Shown one piece after another: positions 1 through 28,943 of a DNA stretch of 64,000 nt. The stretch comes from Amorphochlora amoebiformis. Its lineage: Eukaryota; Cercozoa; Chlorarachniophyceae. The stretch spans positions 29,021-93,020 of the forward strand of contig BAAHQB010000445.1 in assembly GCA_054601695.1 (NCBI GenBank), read 5' to 3'. The notes beneath the pieces are model-generated. The model saw only the letters and a program-made list of their open reading frames with translations. It did no database searches and was not told where the DNA came from. Both the position numbers and the translations under genes were made by a program. Positions within the stretch are counted from its first letter, which is position 1, and each line of letters begins with the position of its first letter.

Positions 1-25
1 GTATATGTATAAATATGTATATGTG

Positions 26-77
<52 letters not shown>

Positions 78-250
78 TACACACACATTCACACACATAT
101 ATATATATATATATGTATATACAGATAGATATGTATATATATATATATCCATACATACATATATATATATATTAATATTATATATATATTATCTATATAT
201 ATAAATATATATATATGTATACATATATATATATGTATATGTACAGTACA
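1..250. repeat. AT-rich microsatellite
   Basis: Nearly pure (TA)n with short TATG, CACA and GATA interruptions. I see no coding or RNA signal in it. Confidence 0.95.
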
Positions 251-261
251 ATATACATATG

Positions 262-805
262 GGAGTGATGTGTTGGTTGGTTTGGCCGATGTAGTGTGTG
301 TTTGGGTTGTTGATGTGTTGTTGGATGATGTGTTGTTGGATGATGTGTTGTTGGATGATGCGTTGTTGGATGATGTGTTGTTGGATGATGTGTTGTTGGA
401 TGATGTGTTGTTGGATGATGTGTTGTTGGATGATGTGTTGTTAGATGATGATGTAGTGTGGGTTTGAGTTGTGAGAGATGTGTTGCTTGGTTTGATGTAG
501 TTTGTGTTTGGGTTATTGATGTGTTGTTGGATGATGTGTTGTTGGATGATATGTTGTTGGATGATGTGTTGTTGGATGATGTGTTGTTGGATGATGTGTT
601 GTTGGATGATGATGTAGTGTGGGTTTGAGTTGTGAGTGTTGTGTTGCTTTGCTTGGTTTGATGTAGTGTGTGTTTAGGTTGTTTATGTGTTGGATGATGT
701 GTTGTTGGATGATGATGTAGTGTGGGTTTGAGTTGTGAGTGATGTGTTGGTTGGTTTGATGTAGTGTGTGTTTGGGTTGTTGATGTGTTGTTGGTTGATG
801 TAAGT
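262..805. repeat. GT-rich minisatellite with 15-bp core and higher-order structure
   Basis: A 15-bp unit, TGTTGTTGGATGATG, is iterated in three blocks (about 310-455, 520-615 and 690-715). Between blocks a longer linker recurs, including GTAGTGTGGGTTTGAG and TTGGTTTGATGTAGTGTG, so the array has a higher-order period of roughly 150-230 bp. One frame reads as Val-Leu-Leu-Asp-Asp repeats, but this is a by-product of a unit length divisible by three. It lies just upstream of the first recognisable exon of the DUF1295-like gene and may be part of an intron. Confidence 0.9.
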
Positions 806-836
806 ATGGGGTTGGGTTTGCCTTCTACCCGTGTCG

Positions 837-6473
<5,637 letters not shown>

Positions 6474-6479
6474 TTTATT

Positions 6480-6705
6480 TCTCCGAACAAGACTACTTTT
6501 CAAGGCTATATTCTAGATATTGACTAGATTCAAGCGCTATCATGGATTATTGGCCACTTAGTCCGCTGATGTGATCTCGCTAGCTGTACTTAGTGTCTGC
6601 AGGCCAGTTGATTTATTTTACTCTAGATACTAGACATAATCTGGACAATCTACTGTATAATCGCTACCGATTATCGAAACTTATAGATACATATTATATA
6701 CGTAC

Positions 6706-6736
<31 letters not shown>

Positions 6737-7130
6737 AAATGTAGGCTGAGATACATATGTAATCTAAGTAATGTTACTTGTTATATCTGGTATTATACCA
6801 TGATACCACTTTATATACTAGTATATACTATTGTGCGTCTAGACAATATAGTATAGTAGTATATACATACTGTACATAGCCTGACTGGGATGAATGCCAC
6901 TAGTACTAGTAACAACCTAGACAACCTAGACAACCATCATCAGCCGATAACTAGTATACTGATTATTGTAACATCTAGACATTATTATTAGTAGAATACT
7001 ATTGTACGCAGCCGTATATCAATTATCTTAATTATCTAGATTACTGTCTAGACTCACGACAACTTCGCGTCTGTAATATTATCACTCCAAACAGTTGATA
7101 ACGGGCTGATGTCAAATTCTATACCAATGC
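6480..7130. other. CTAG-enriched convergent 3' spacer
   Basis: Spacer between the stop of the DUF1295-like gene (+) and the stop of the SAM-RBR gene (-). No coding potential. It contains around 15 CTAG tetramers (chance expectation is two to three), often as CTAGAC, CTAGAT or TACTAGTA. A short (TA)n block lies at 6700-6735. A similar CTAG cluster lies 3' of the second RBR gene. Confidence 0.7.
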
Positions 7131-7218
7131 AATGTCATCATCAGAATACTACAGCTACAGCGTATTTACTCAATACACTACATACAGTCTAGCCAATGCA
7201 CAATTTCGTTCACTCAAT

Positions 7219-11236
<4,018 letters not shown>

Positions 11237-11429
11237 GGTGAGAGATTTCTGGATTTTGATATCTTCGATTCTAAAAGAGCATGAGGCTCTTCAGGAGACT
11301 TGATAAATTTAGGGCTTTTTTACGCAAATAATCCTTGCAATTTGCAACAACGAAAAGAAAAGCATGACTCAACCACACAGTGTCACCATGAATCGACCCA
11401 CAACAACGTGGCGTACAACTCATCGCTGA
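11237..11429. promoter_or_regulatory. Putative shared promoter of two divergent RBR genes
   Basis: 193 bp separate the ATG of the SAM-RBR gene (minus, 11236) from the ATG of the second RBR gene (plus, 11430). No AT microsatellite has invaded this spacer, unlike every other spacer nearby. No core element is diagnostic. Function as a bidirectional promoter is inferred only from geometry; unrecognised upstream non-coding exons could move the true start sites. Confidence 0.5.
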
Positions 11430-15104
<3,675 letters not shown>

Positions 15105-16030
15105 GCTTGTATTTAACCTTTCGCGGGCACCGTAGTTTAAGTAATAATGAAATTTGACGCAACTGTCTAGAATGTGAACTTCAAAAGCTGTGTTCTGAAA
15201 TCAAAGTAATCAATGCTAATCTGGCATACCATCATATTGAATTCCAATATCTATATAGGAACTAAGGGAACATCCTCTAATTAACCTAACTTGGCATGTT
15301 GCCATTAATGATATTTCAGCTTATACTAGTTAATACTATAATAGTAGGCTTAGTAGGCTAATGATAGCCAGCATCAAGTAACCGTTAGTGGAGTAAACTA
15401 AATCAGGAAAGTCTGAGGTTGTATTGCTTACCTTTGTGACATGATGATATCTAGGATCTAGACGATACCTAAATGGCTAGGATCTCTAGACTCATATCAT
15501 GATAGTGATCGATCTAGTCTTTAGAGTCAGATGATTTGTACCTGCGGTCATGATCATGATTTAAGTAATCTAGGTAATTTACCCCACGATGCCTACCGTT
15601 CAATGTAGTGCTAGACATATGAGGCTCGTGGTAGAATCTCTAGAATCTAGAGAATATCTAGAATATGCTCTAGATCTAGCGAATCAATATAGCTAGTACT
15701 AGGCTGTAAAAAAGATCTAGAAGATATGGACTAAGTTATCTAGATTTTTGAGATTATCTAGATGAAATATCTGTACTTCCGTTTCGCAACTAGTGGTGAG
15801 AAACAACTTACTTTATACACTCTCTGCAACAGCGCTACCGATAGTAGTAGTAATATCAGACCTATCCAAGACCTCCAATCTACACCTCCATGCGCTTCTC
15901 TAGCTTCTACTAACGCCTTTACCCAGGGTTTTAGGATCAGAGTATTTTTCCTATTATCTAACTACTCTGGTACTAGGCCTAGGCCGACTGCCAGACTATT
16001 AATATTATGCTCACCTCCTACCTAAAGATA
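15105..16030. other. CTAG-enriched 3' flank of the second RBR gene
   Basis: Non-coding, AT-moderate, not microsatellite. Between about 15440 and 15760 alone there are roughly 17 CTAG tetramers in ~320 bp (chance about one), mostly as ATCTAGA or ATCTAGG. No ORF or RNA fold that I recognise. Confidence 0.7.
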
Positions 16031-18485
<2,455 letters not shown>

Positions 18486-18871
18486 GACAACTTCCCGACA
18501 TCATTGGAATTTGACAAGGAGGGCAACGTTGTTTCGTGTGGAGATGGGCGAAACACACCTGAAGGGATGATTCTGGATTCTAACTTGGATAATTTTTTGG
18601 ATGGGCTAACGTTAATATCCCCTAGTCAGGTCTCGAAAATAGCGTTATGATATGTACAGTGATATCGACATTTATAGATACATCTGAATCTAAAACGTAA
18701 ATGTATATATGTTTGTGTGTGGGGTGTTTGTTTTTATACAAATATTATGTATAATATATATATATATATATATATATATTACATATATATATATATATAT
18801 TATATGCGTATATATATATATATATATATATTTATATACATTTATTAAATATATATATTGACATGTGTATG

Positions 18872-18942
<71 letters not shown>

Positions 18943-18959
18943 GTATATATATATAATAT

Positions 18960-19004
<45 letters not shown>

Positions 19005-19091
19005 CATATTTACATAATATATATGTATATATATATATAATATAAATACATATTTGTACATGTAATATATATATATATATATTATATATGT

Positions 19092-19190
<99 letters not shown>

Positions 19191-20190
19191 AATAAATAAT
19201 GATAGATATCGAGATGCATTCAAAGTAGATATATACAAGAAACACTACATATTTGCATATATATGTAACATGTTATTTATTACAGTATAATTTCTTGCAA
19301 GACGCAAGTCCTACACTGAGTAGAATCCCATTTTCCTAGCCCCAACCGCCTTGTCAAGACTCGTCACAAGGCCTACATCCTCCCTCCGGAGTTTGGGATG
19401 AGAAAATCGCCACCAAAAACCTCACACCATCAGGGCCAGGGACTGCAGTTCATTCTCGGATTACAAATATGCCTCCAACACCTAATCTTCATGTGAGATG
19501 TATATATAAGTATACATGCATATGTATCTATTTACGTATACATTTTATTATGCATATTCACACATTATTGAATCCCACTTCCCAGGGCCAATTACGTGAT
19601 CAAGGCTCAACCCAAGGCCGTCTTACAGGAGGTGGGGATGGAAAACTCGCTGGCCGAGCAATCATCATGCATTCTCAGTTTACCAATGAGACCCCAACAC
19701 CTAACCTTCATGTAATATATATATATATATATAATTATATATATATTTATATAATAATATATATATATGTATATATATGTATATATATGTATATATATAA
19801 TATATTATATATATATATATACACAATATATATATATATAAATATACAATATATATATATATAAATATACATATATATACATATATATATATATATATAC
19901 ATACATATATTAACATTTAATGTGTAAACATACCGTACGATTCCTACTGTGAGTGATAGCAGCGCTATGACTCGACCTAGTCCACACTGAATTGAATCCG
20001 GTTTTCCCAGCCCCAATCACCTCATCAAGGCTCATTCCAAGGCCAACATCATCCTATACGAGATAAAGACGAGAAAGCCGGTAACGGAAACCTCGTGCCC
20101 CCTACACCACCAGGGTCAAGGGCAGCCGTTCATTCTCAGATTAACAATGTGCCTTTAACAACTAATCTTCATGTGAGATGTATGTATATG

Positions 20191-20241
<51 letters not shown>

Positions 20242-20932
20242 GTATATATGTATATATATATATATATATATTATATACATTTATATGTGTGTAAATATAT
20301 ATCAATGTGTTATTTTTACATACAGCACAATTGATACTATGAGTAATAACAGCGCTACGGCTTAGAAAGTTTCTTACGAAATTGAATCTTATTTCCCCAG
20401 GCGCAATCGTCTCACCAAGGCTCATTTCAAGGCCAACATCAACTCACGCAAGGAACGGATGAGAAAACCCCAAATATAATGCCGACATCAGTATACCACT
20501 CACAGGTTGCTGTTCATCATCAGTTTACCAATATCTCTCCTACATCCAGCCTTCATGAGAGAGATGTATATATATGTATGTATATATTAATGTGATTATA
20601 AATACAAATATCACAATTCTTACTATGAGGAATATCAATCAGCATAAAAGCGTAACACAAGTTACACAACGAATTGAATCTCATTTTCGCAGGCTCATTC
20701 ATCTCATCAACGCGCATCCCAAGGCCCTCATCTTCTCACAGGAGTTTGGAATGAGAAAGCCGCTACTCAAAACCTGTCTTTTCGGCCATCGCAGTTAGGG
20801 ACTACGGTTCATCCTCAGACTACCAATGTGCTTCCAACACCTAATCTTCACGTGCACGTGTCATACTACATATATACGTATTATATATATATATATATAT
20901 ATCGTATATATATATATACACATTATATATAC

Positions 20933-20973
<41 letters not shown>

Positions 20974-21111
20974 CATATATATATATACATAGCACAAATC
21001 GTATATATACATGTATACATATATATATATATACATACATACATATCGTAATATACATTATATATATGTGTCTATATATATATTTTTTATATACATATAT
21101 ATGTATGTATG

Positions 21112-21149
<38 letters not shown>

Positions 21150-21202
21150 TGAAAAACCAGTACAGAAGACAAAAGGAGTTTATAGGGCGAGGTATAATGC
21201 AG

Positions 21203-21242
<40 letters not shown>

Positions 21243-21267
21243 CTATATATATTATATATACAAATAC

Positions 21268-21307
<40 letters not shown>

Positions 21308-22081
21308 TAACCTTTCTGAATCGCTCAATGACCCTTATATGTGTACATGCCTTTATATATCTCTAACAGCCTAACGTTAAGACCTAATCGAACACTGCTT
21401 CACAAGTAACGTGTTACCAAGCACACTTGATCTTCATATTGAACATATTCGGACATATATCATATACAATTACAATCTACTTTAAGGTCTTTCTTATCGC
21501 CTCCTAGATACTCGCTTCTTCTCTTCGTTGTCTGTCTTTCTATTTCCTTTCTCATGTATCTCCTCTTTCTGATGTGTCTTTCTTTTTTAACTGTATATCC
21601 TCTCTTTCCTGCCTCTATCTCCTCTCTCTATGTGTCCTTTTGCCTTCTCTAATATCCCTCACACGCATCTCTTTTTCTCATTATTTTCTTCCTCTTCTCT
21701 CTCACTCCCGCTTTCTCTTGCCCTCTTTTCCCCTCCCTCTCTCCCTCTGTTCTTTCTTGATCCTTATTTCTTCTCTATCTATCTATCTATCCCTCCTCGA
21801 TCTTTCTCTCTTCGATAATTTTTTCTCCCCTCCGTACGTATCTCAGGTGTCTCTCTCTTACTCTGGTTCCTTCATTTTACCGGACTTTTTCTTGCTTCTG
21901 CCTCTCTACCTCTTCTACTTCTTCCTGTTTCTGTGTAATTCTCACGGAGTTATATACATATATGTATGCTATCTATATCTATATATATACACTATTACAT
22001 ATATATGCATGTATATCATATTCATGCACGATGCTTGTACAAATAATTAAACGAAATTTACATACATAAGTTCATGCATGC

Positions 22082-22121
<40 letters not shown>

Positions 22122-22305
22122 TTACTGTACAGATCCAATCTCCATCAGTTAGCAGCAGTTGTGTTCCATCTAGAGACATGCAGCAAAGCAAAGGAGAATG
22201 GAAGTTTCAAATTCAACTTGGATTTTCGCTGACTGTCGTCGAACCAGGGTACGGATGTCTTCAAAACCATATTCTATGTACAAATACATTACTCACATGC
22301 ATACA

Positions 22306-22342
<37 letters not shown>

Positions 22343-22416
22343 GTTAATTTATACACACACACACACAAATACAGGTCGGTGTCTTCAAATATTTATGTCA
22401 AATACATTATCACATG

Positions 22417-22456
<40 letters not shown>

Positions 22457-22592
22457 GGAACGTATATATATACACACACACACACATAAATATATATATG
22501 TATAGATATATTCAGGCACGTATATATATACACACACTATAAATATATATATATATATATGTATAGATATATTCAGGCACGTATATATATAT

Positions 22593-22629
<37 letters not shown>

Positions 22630-22718
22630 CATTCAAGCACGTATATATATATATATATATATATGTATATTCAGGCACGTATATATATATGTATTCACGC
22701 ATATATACATATATGTCA

Positions 22719-22752
<34 letters not shown>

Positions 22753-22781
22753 GTATGTATATATCTTCACATATATATATA

Positions 22782-22813
<32 letters not shown>

Positions 22814-23386
22814 GTCGGGTCCGCCACAAAGGGTGAAGGAAACGCGTGAAACGAGATATGATGATCTAGCAAATGCTGGTGACACAACAGGGTGACATAT
22901 CGCCAGCAATAGAGGGCTACTGAAACTGTCTGCTAATACTCTGTATCCAGTGACTCTAATAGTCCCTAAGACTAAGAGGAGCTCCGGAATCCACGGATGT
23001 CGAATGGAGGGAGACTGATCTCTGAGATGAGGGGAGAGCAAGGCAACTGGAGGGCTAGAGCGTCCAGTGCTCAACAATGAGAACAACAACGAACAACAGT
23101 GCAGTGAAGAAGAGGTGTGCAACCGAGGGTATGATCAAGAGAGAAGAGTGTGCAACAATCTGTGTGGTGAGGACGAGGCATGAGAGTGATCGGTGTGCAA
23201 GGATCACAGTGTGTGAGTGTGTAGGCGGACATATGGTATCTATATGGGCGTCGACATATGTATATATCTACATAAATATACATGCATATAATATATATAC
23301 ACATATGTGTATGTATACATACACATACATATATATTATGTATGTGTGTATGTATATGTGTATATATATATACATATAAGTACATA

Positions 23387-23461
<75 letters not shown>

Positions 23462-23466
23462 GTATT

Positions 23467-23541
<75 letters not shown>

Positions 23542-24550
23542 AATATTTATCATAAATATTTATACAAGTAAACATTTAAGTTGTTATATATGCAAATATG
23601 TACGTACAATATGCAAATGTACGTACATTACGAAACTGTTATTATCTGAATAATGTTCTACGTACATAAATCTAAATATGGGAAAGTGAACCTTTAATCG
23701 GGTGTATTGACCAAGATCTGTTCCTATATCAGGACCACTCGTTGCGACACCAGCCGAGTGTGCAATGCCATCATATCTAAACTCGCTCAACACTTTCCCG
23801 CATCATACGAACGAATGCGCCAAGAACTGAACAAGTTCAGGCTCAGCGTCGAAGATGTTCTCAATTTCCACCGCCGCTTGTACAACAATCAACATCTCAA
23901 AGATATTAGCCAACAATATCTTTTATTCCGCAATTGTGTCCGTTCAGCACTCCACAAATACTTTACCCTCACGGGGAACGCCAACGAGCTGAGGAATGCA
24001 AACTTCATGGCGATAGAGCAAGAGATGAAGCTACCAGGCTCGTTTCAAGTCAAGGCAGGTCTAAACACAGGCCAGGTTACATTCCAGTGGCAACCTGTCC
24101 AGGTATCGTTTGGTCTCTCAACTGTTTTGATTAATTGTTATGAATTCTTTTGTTAGCTATAAATAATTTTCCAACTAACTTGAATATTCAAGTGCTCGTC
24201 TGCCAACATATTACATAGCTACACGTGTACATCTTTTGATTCATCCCAGTACAAATGTACGCTTCGATGCCTGTGTGTCTGTATGTCTACCTTTCCTTGT
24301 ATACATCTCTAGTCTTCTTCCTCTCCCTTTCTTCCTTCCTCTCATACGTATCATATTCTCTATCGTTTCTCTCATTCCGTCTTTCGTGTCTTTCTATCTT
24401 TCAAGTCTTTGTGTTTTTGGTTTCTTTCTTGTTGGTCTCTCTTTTTGGTCTCTCTAGCCGTTTTTCATTACGTTCACGTCTGAAAGTCTTGAATCTCTTG
24501 GCTCTCTATCTTATGTATTATTATATGTTTATAATATGTTTCTAACTACG

Positions 24551-24585
<35 letters not shown>

Positions 24586-24597
24586 GTATATATTTAC

Positions 24598-24628
<31 letters not shown>

Positions 24629-24871
24629 TAACGCAGGCTTCAGTAGCTCCCACAGACCAAACGCAAGAGTCGAAGCTTGCTCACCAGGGTCTTAATCGCC
24701 AAGCCAACTATCACCACTCCTCACCGCCCAACATTGCAAATGCGCCTCAAGTAATCTAACCATCATTCTGACAACAATCTATTTTGCCCTCTCGTTCAGT
24801 CTGCGCTTTACTCATTTACTCTCTCTTGTGTATATACATTTATATATTATATATATATATATATATGTATG

Positions 24872-24943
<72 letters not shown>

Positions 24944-25155
24944 TGTATTTTTCAGATCTATATTATTTGTATACATACACATATGTATTTTACGTTAAAA
25001 TTATATATATATATATATACATACATACATATACATTTATACATACATGTAAATATATGTATACATACACATATATGTATAATATATGTATGTATATACA
25101 TATGTACATATTATATATATGTACATATACATACATACATTTATATATATATAAA

Positions 25156-25210
<55 letters not shown>

Positions 25211-25519
25211 TCGACATTATGAGGTTGAACTCTGTCTGATAGTGTTATATCTCTAGAATTTTCCTCTTCTTTTCCCTCTTGTTTACACTTAATTTTCAAT
25301 TCGAAATCTAAAATGAACAATTGACTTCCCTCTTTGTTTACATTTAATCTTCAATTCGAAATATGAAATGAACAATTGACTACGCGTAGCTCACATAGTA
25401 TGCATTTGGATATATCTAGTTTTAATATTTATAGGTATGTATAGTTCACTATATATATAAAAATATATATCTGTTGTATATATAGATGTATCTGTAAATG
25501 TGCAAAGAGAATACATATG

Positions 25520-25553
<34 letters not shown>

Positions 25554-25595
25554 AATGTATATACATAGCGTATACATATCATTATATATATATAT

Positions 25596-25637
<42 letters not shown>

Positions 25638-25854
25638 TGTATATTGACATAACGCGTGCACATTATTCATGCAGAAAAATCTACCTAGCACATAGGTATA
25701 CATGCACTTAACACGTATAAATACACACATGTGTACCTCGCTCGTTTTTCCCTCAAGCTTAAACTTCTTTTCACGCCTATGTGTGTAAACATTACCTGTG
25801 TGTAAATATTTGAATATGTACATACATACGTGCATATAAATATATATATATGCA

Positions 25855-25941
<87 letters not shown>

Positions 25942-25955
25942 AAAAATGTAAATAT

Positions 25956-26042
<87 letters not shown>

Positions 26043-26759
26043 AGTATAGATATTTATATGCACTATATTATATCTATTCAATAATGCACGTAATGAATAG
26101 GCAACCCCTTTACACGCAAAGTTCCCTTTGATCATTAACATCAAGTACAATCTCGGGAAAAAAAGACGAGGAAGGACGCCATGCGAACGTAATAACTACA
26201 CAACTGAGCAGAGATACGACACTAATGGAGTCACCAGAGCCATCTTAGAAAGCCTGGGCAAGGCAGCATTTCCAATGGCTTACAGCATGGTCCAGTCATC
26301 ATGTACAACCACCAAGCTTAGTTACACTCAGACCCTCGGTTTCGTCCACAAGATCGGCATGTTCGATCCGCCACTCTCCAAAGATATCATCGACGAGTAC
26401 CACGCCTTTTGTGAATGCTACCGCGCGGTGCTCCATAAGTACTTCACCCTGACAGGAAGCAAAGAGCTGAGAAAATTTCCTAGCATCGAGTCGTACGAGG
26501 TTGATGCTGAACTAGACGGTAAGAGTATAACGATTCGTCGCGCGAATGGTCGACCTTCTCGTACCTCTGGCCGTGATATTACCTCTTCTTTTGATCCAAA
26601 GCGAAAAGTATGACCTACACCACTTTGGCTTATTTCAGCGCTCACGAAGATGATATTTTTTTATTCTGTTTCAAGAGTCGTCCTGGTATGCACAAGAAGC
26701 CCAGCTTTCAGCCAGGTAGAAATGGGAATAATAAAGGCGAGGGTTTTTGGAAAAAGTAG
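18486..26759 (+). CDS. Unrecognised protein: five duplicated Q/H/P/S-rich exons plus a duplicated HKYFTLTG domain
   Basis: Exons: 18486-18629, 19340-19492, 19586-19711, 20011-20172, 20401-20565, 20693-20851, 22133-22248, 23733-24102, 24637-24750, 26122-26607 and 26676-26759 (TAG). Phases agree throughout; 2079 nt, 692 aa visible. The first exon has no ATG, so a 5' exon is missing (or it is spliced to the RBR gene upstream). Exons 2-6 are a tandem family of low-complexity Gln/His/Pro/Ser-rich segments, probably disordered. Exons 7-8 encode domain A (WKFQIQLGF..., [12 protein letters not shown], ...[17 protein letters not shown]). The 26122 exon encodes domain B ([21 protein letters not shown], ...[16 protein letters not shown]), clearly paralogous. 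The last exon is Gly/Lys/Asn-rich. I do not recognise the domain; no catalytic motif is evident. The last two exons lie in the inverted repeat and have a second copy at 62815-63583. Confidence 0.62.
19340..20851 (+). repeat. Tandem array of five paralogous exons, each phase 0-0
   Basis: Five units of 126-165 nt, separated by introns with (TA)n. Each starts just after a TTTTCCCAG- or TAG-type acceptor, reads P/A-Q-S-x-HQGSxQGxH near the start and T-V/A-H-S-Q-x-x-N-x-x-P-T-x-N-L-H at the end, then a GTGAGA, GTAATA or GTGCAC donor. Intron sequence just upstream (TGAATTGAATCCCATTTTC) is also shared. In the fourth copy the donor GTGAGA has become GAGAGA; the next in-phase GT, 9 nt downstream, would rescue it. 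Confidence 0.8.
20870..22130. repeat. Intron: AT microsatellite plus pyrimidine-rich tract
   Basis: 20870-21310 is (TA)n; 21310-21540 is unique non-coding. 21540-21930 is almost all C and T on the plus strand (TCTCTTTCTTTC-type), then (TA)n again at 21950-22115. It separates the fifth duplicated exon from the exon at 22133. Confidence 0.85.
22295..23580. repeat. Intron: compound AT repeats and unique 420-bp block
   Basis: 22300-22810 is (TA)n punctuated by ACACACAC and by six copies of ATTCAGGCACGTATATATA spaced 40-60 bp. 22815-23240 is unique, comparatively GC-rich sequence with no exon matching the flanking phases. 23250-23560 is (TA)n. Confidence 0.8.
24110..26121. repeat. Introns around the 24637-24750 exon: CT tract, AT microsatellites, 53-bp direct repeat
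   Basis: 24280-24480 is pyrimidine-rich. 24545-24620, 24835-25215, 25430-25640 and 25835-26050 are (TA)n. 25270-25385 holds two tandem copies of a ~53-bp sequence containing TTCAATTCGAAAT and TGAACAATTGACT. Confidence 0.85.
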
Positions 26760-27236
26760 AATTTAGTACTTTTGTGTAATCTATACTATTTTCGACATCA
26801 AATAATACCTTAAAATATACAAACACCAAAAACCTAAAATTGGGTGTAAAATCTATTTTGAGATTATTACAACATCGAATACGCTAATCAATTGAACAAG
26901 TATAAGCCATTTCAGGTGAAGTTTAGTTCGATTCATCTAGTATGAAGTTTTGAATTTGAGACCGAGTGAGGGTTAAAATTCGAGATCTTAAAATCCTCAC
27001 GTGCAGGCTATGATGCATTATGATTGCGGTTTGTATTAAGATATGGTTGTTAAATAGGGTGAGAGTAGGACCATCTGTTGCATTGATAAGAAACCTAATT
27101 TATTGGGGTATTTCGCATACACTTGAGTCATGTTTGTTGTGGAGAAGGTAAAGAACTGGATAAGAGTAACAAACGGGCGCGAAATCGAAGCTTGCAGAAC
27201 TATGAAGGTCGCCATCAGAACGCCATCAGAACGCAT

Positions 27237-27301
<65 letters not shown>

Positions 27302-27490
27302 TATCATATAATATGCATATGTATGCATATATATTGATAATCACAAATATATCAAATATGTATATATATATATGTATATTATTACATATGTACATATATT
27401 TACATATTCAAAAGTATTTTCATATGTTTACAAATGTATATATATGTATTATTGTTTATTGTACTGTGCGAAAGACTTCAAAAAATATTA

Positions 27491-27531
<41 letters not shown>

Positions 27532-27583
27532 TCACATAATACGTTGTACACACCTTCACAAGTATCAACATTATTTATATCAG
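26760..27583. other. Spacer or 5' region of the CxxC-protein gene
   Basis: 26760-27120 is unique non-coding DNA. 27120-27207 has two open frames ending at a GT (27208); one of them (SHVCCGEGKELD..., phase 1) would splice in frame to 27584 and may be a 5' exon of the next gene. 27235-27300 and 27495-27530 are (TA)n. The inverse copy is at 61862-62814. Confidence 0.45.
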
Positions 27584-28627
27584 GTGTAAAAGTTGCTATG
27601 GTGATTCAAGTCGGTCCTATACCAAACTTCGTGAGCGAAGGACCCCTTTTAGCTTGGGTTACCAACGAGAGAAGGAAAATCCTAGATCAGCTCAGAAGGG
27701 TATTGCACCTCGAAGAGCTGGAAACCGAGCTGGAAACCAAGCTAGGTGTCGAAACACAAAAACCAGAAATTCTATTTCCAAATGTGATAACCGAAACTTA
27801 TGATACCTGGACTCGCGTGAAGAACGACGAAAAACAACAATTGAAACATGACGAATGGACACTCAACTTTAAGTTTGAGAAGGAGAACTATTTTAAGCAA
27901 GACGAAGAGATTCAGGATTGCGCTCGTTGTGAGACACTTATTAACTACTGTACGTCCATTGTCAGACGCCAAGAAATCAAATTCGGTAAAGTAGAAACGC
28001 AGAAAGGTTGTATCAAGTGCATGTTCACGACCTTCGCCACGGAGATTCCAAAGGTTCTCCAAGTTCGGACTCTAATTCTCGACGATTTCAAGCAGCTTGT
28101 CAATGATGGAAAGATCAAGTGCATGCCTACGGTGTCCATCGTTCATCACTGCAATCCCAGGCCTCCCACCAACATCCGAATCTTCTCGAAACCCCGCTCT
28201 ATGGACGTTATCATCGTCGCCGATTACCCTGCTGCAGTTTTCATGATCAACAAGCTGCTTGAGCGAGACGACTGGAAGACTGAGCTCTTTCAAATCCTGC
28301 GCATTCAGGCCTTTCCGATGCACTCCAACATAATCCAAATCGACAAGCTTAGACAAACGGGGGACTGCATGCCCACGCTCAAGGATCTGATAGCGGTATT
28401 CCATCGGTTTCATAAGGGATTATCGTCTCATCTGGTCGCAAATATTCTGGCACTGATACTCGAGTATTGGGCATTTGACGTCATGCCTCCAGGACATCCA
28501 GTTAAGTCTTCAGATCCCATTGTGGTAGCAAAATCATCGCTAATCCCTGTGTCTTCTCGTTCGTATCTACATGTATACTATAATATCAGTGTTTCCGTAT
28601 ATGTACGTATATATAAAAATATATATT

Positions 28628-28681
<54 letters not shown>

Positions 28682-28871
28682 GCATATATATATATATATA
28701 TATTTATTTATATATATAATTATATATATATATGTATATATTGTATTTTTAGCTGGATATCTATATACACGTAGGTTAGATATTATTTACATACTCTCTC
28801 TCACACACACAAGCACACACACATATATACGAATATATACGTATGTATATATATATATATATATGTATGTG

Positions 28872-28943
<72 letters not shown>

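Noticed and set aside
270-467. Frame reading as Val-Leu-Leu-Asp-Asp repeats
   Set aside because: Consequence of a 15-bp minisatellite; neighbouring blocks of the same repeat are out of frame and no splice or start context supports it.
27130-28719. A single uninterrupted 529-codon frame across the CxxC-protein gene
   Set aside because: Its first part reads through two (TA)n tracts; the sequence before 27584 fits better as an intron, and a GT/CAG pair removes it.
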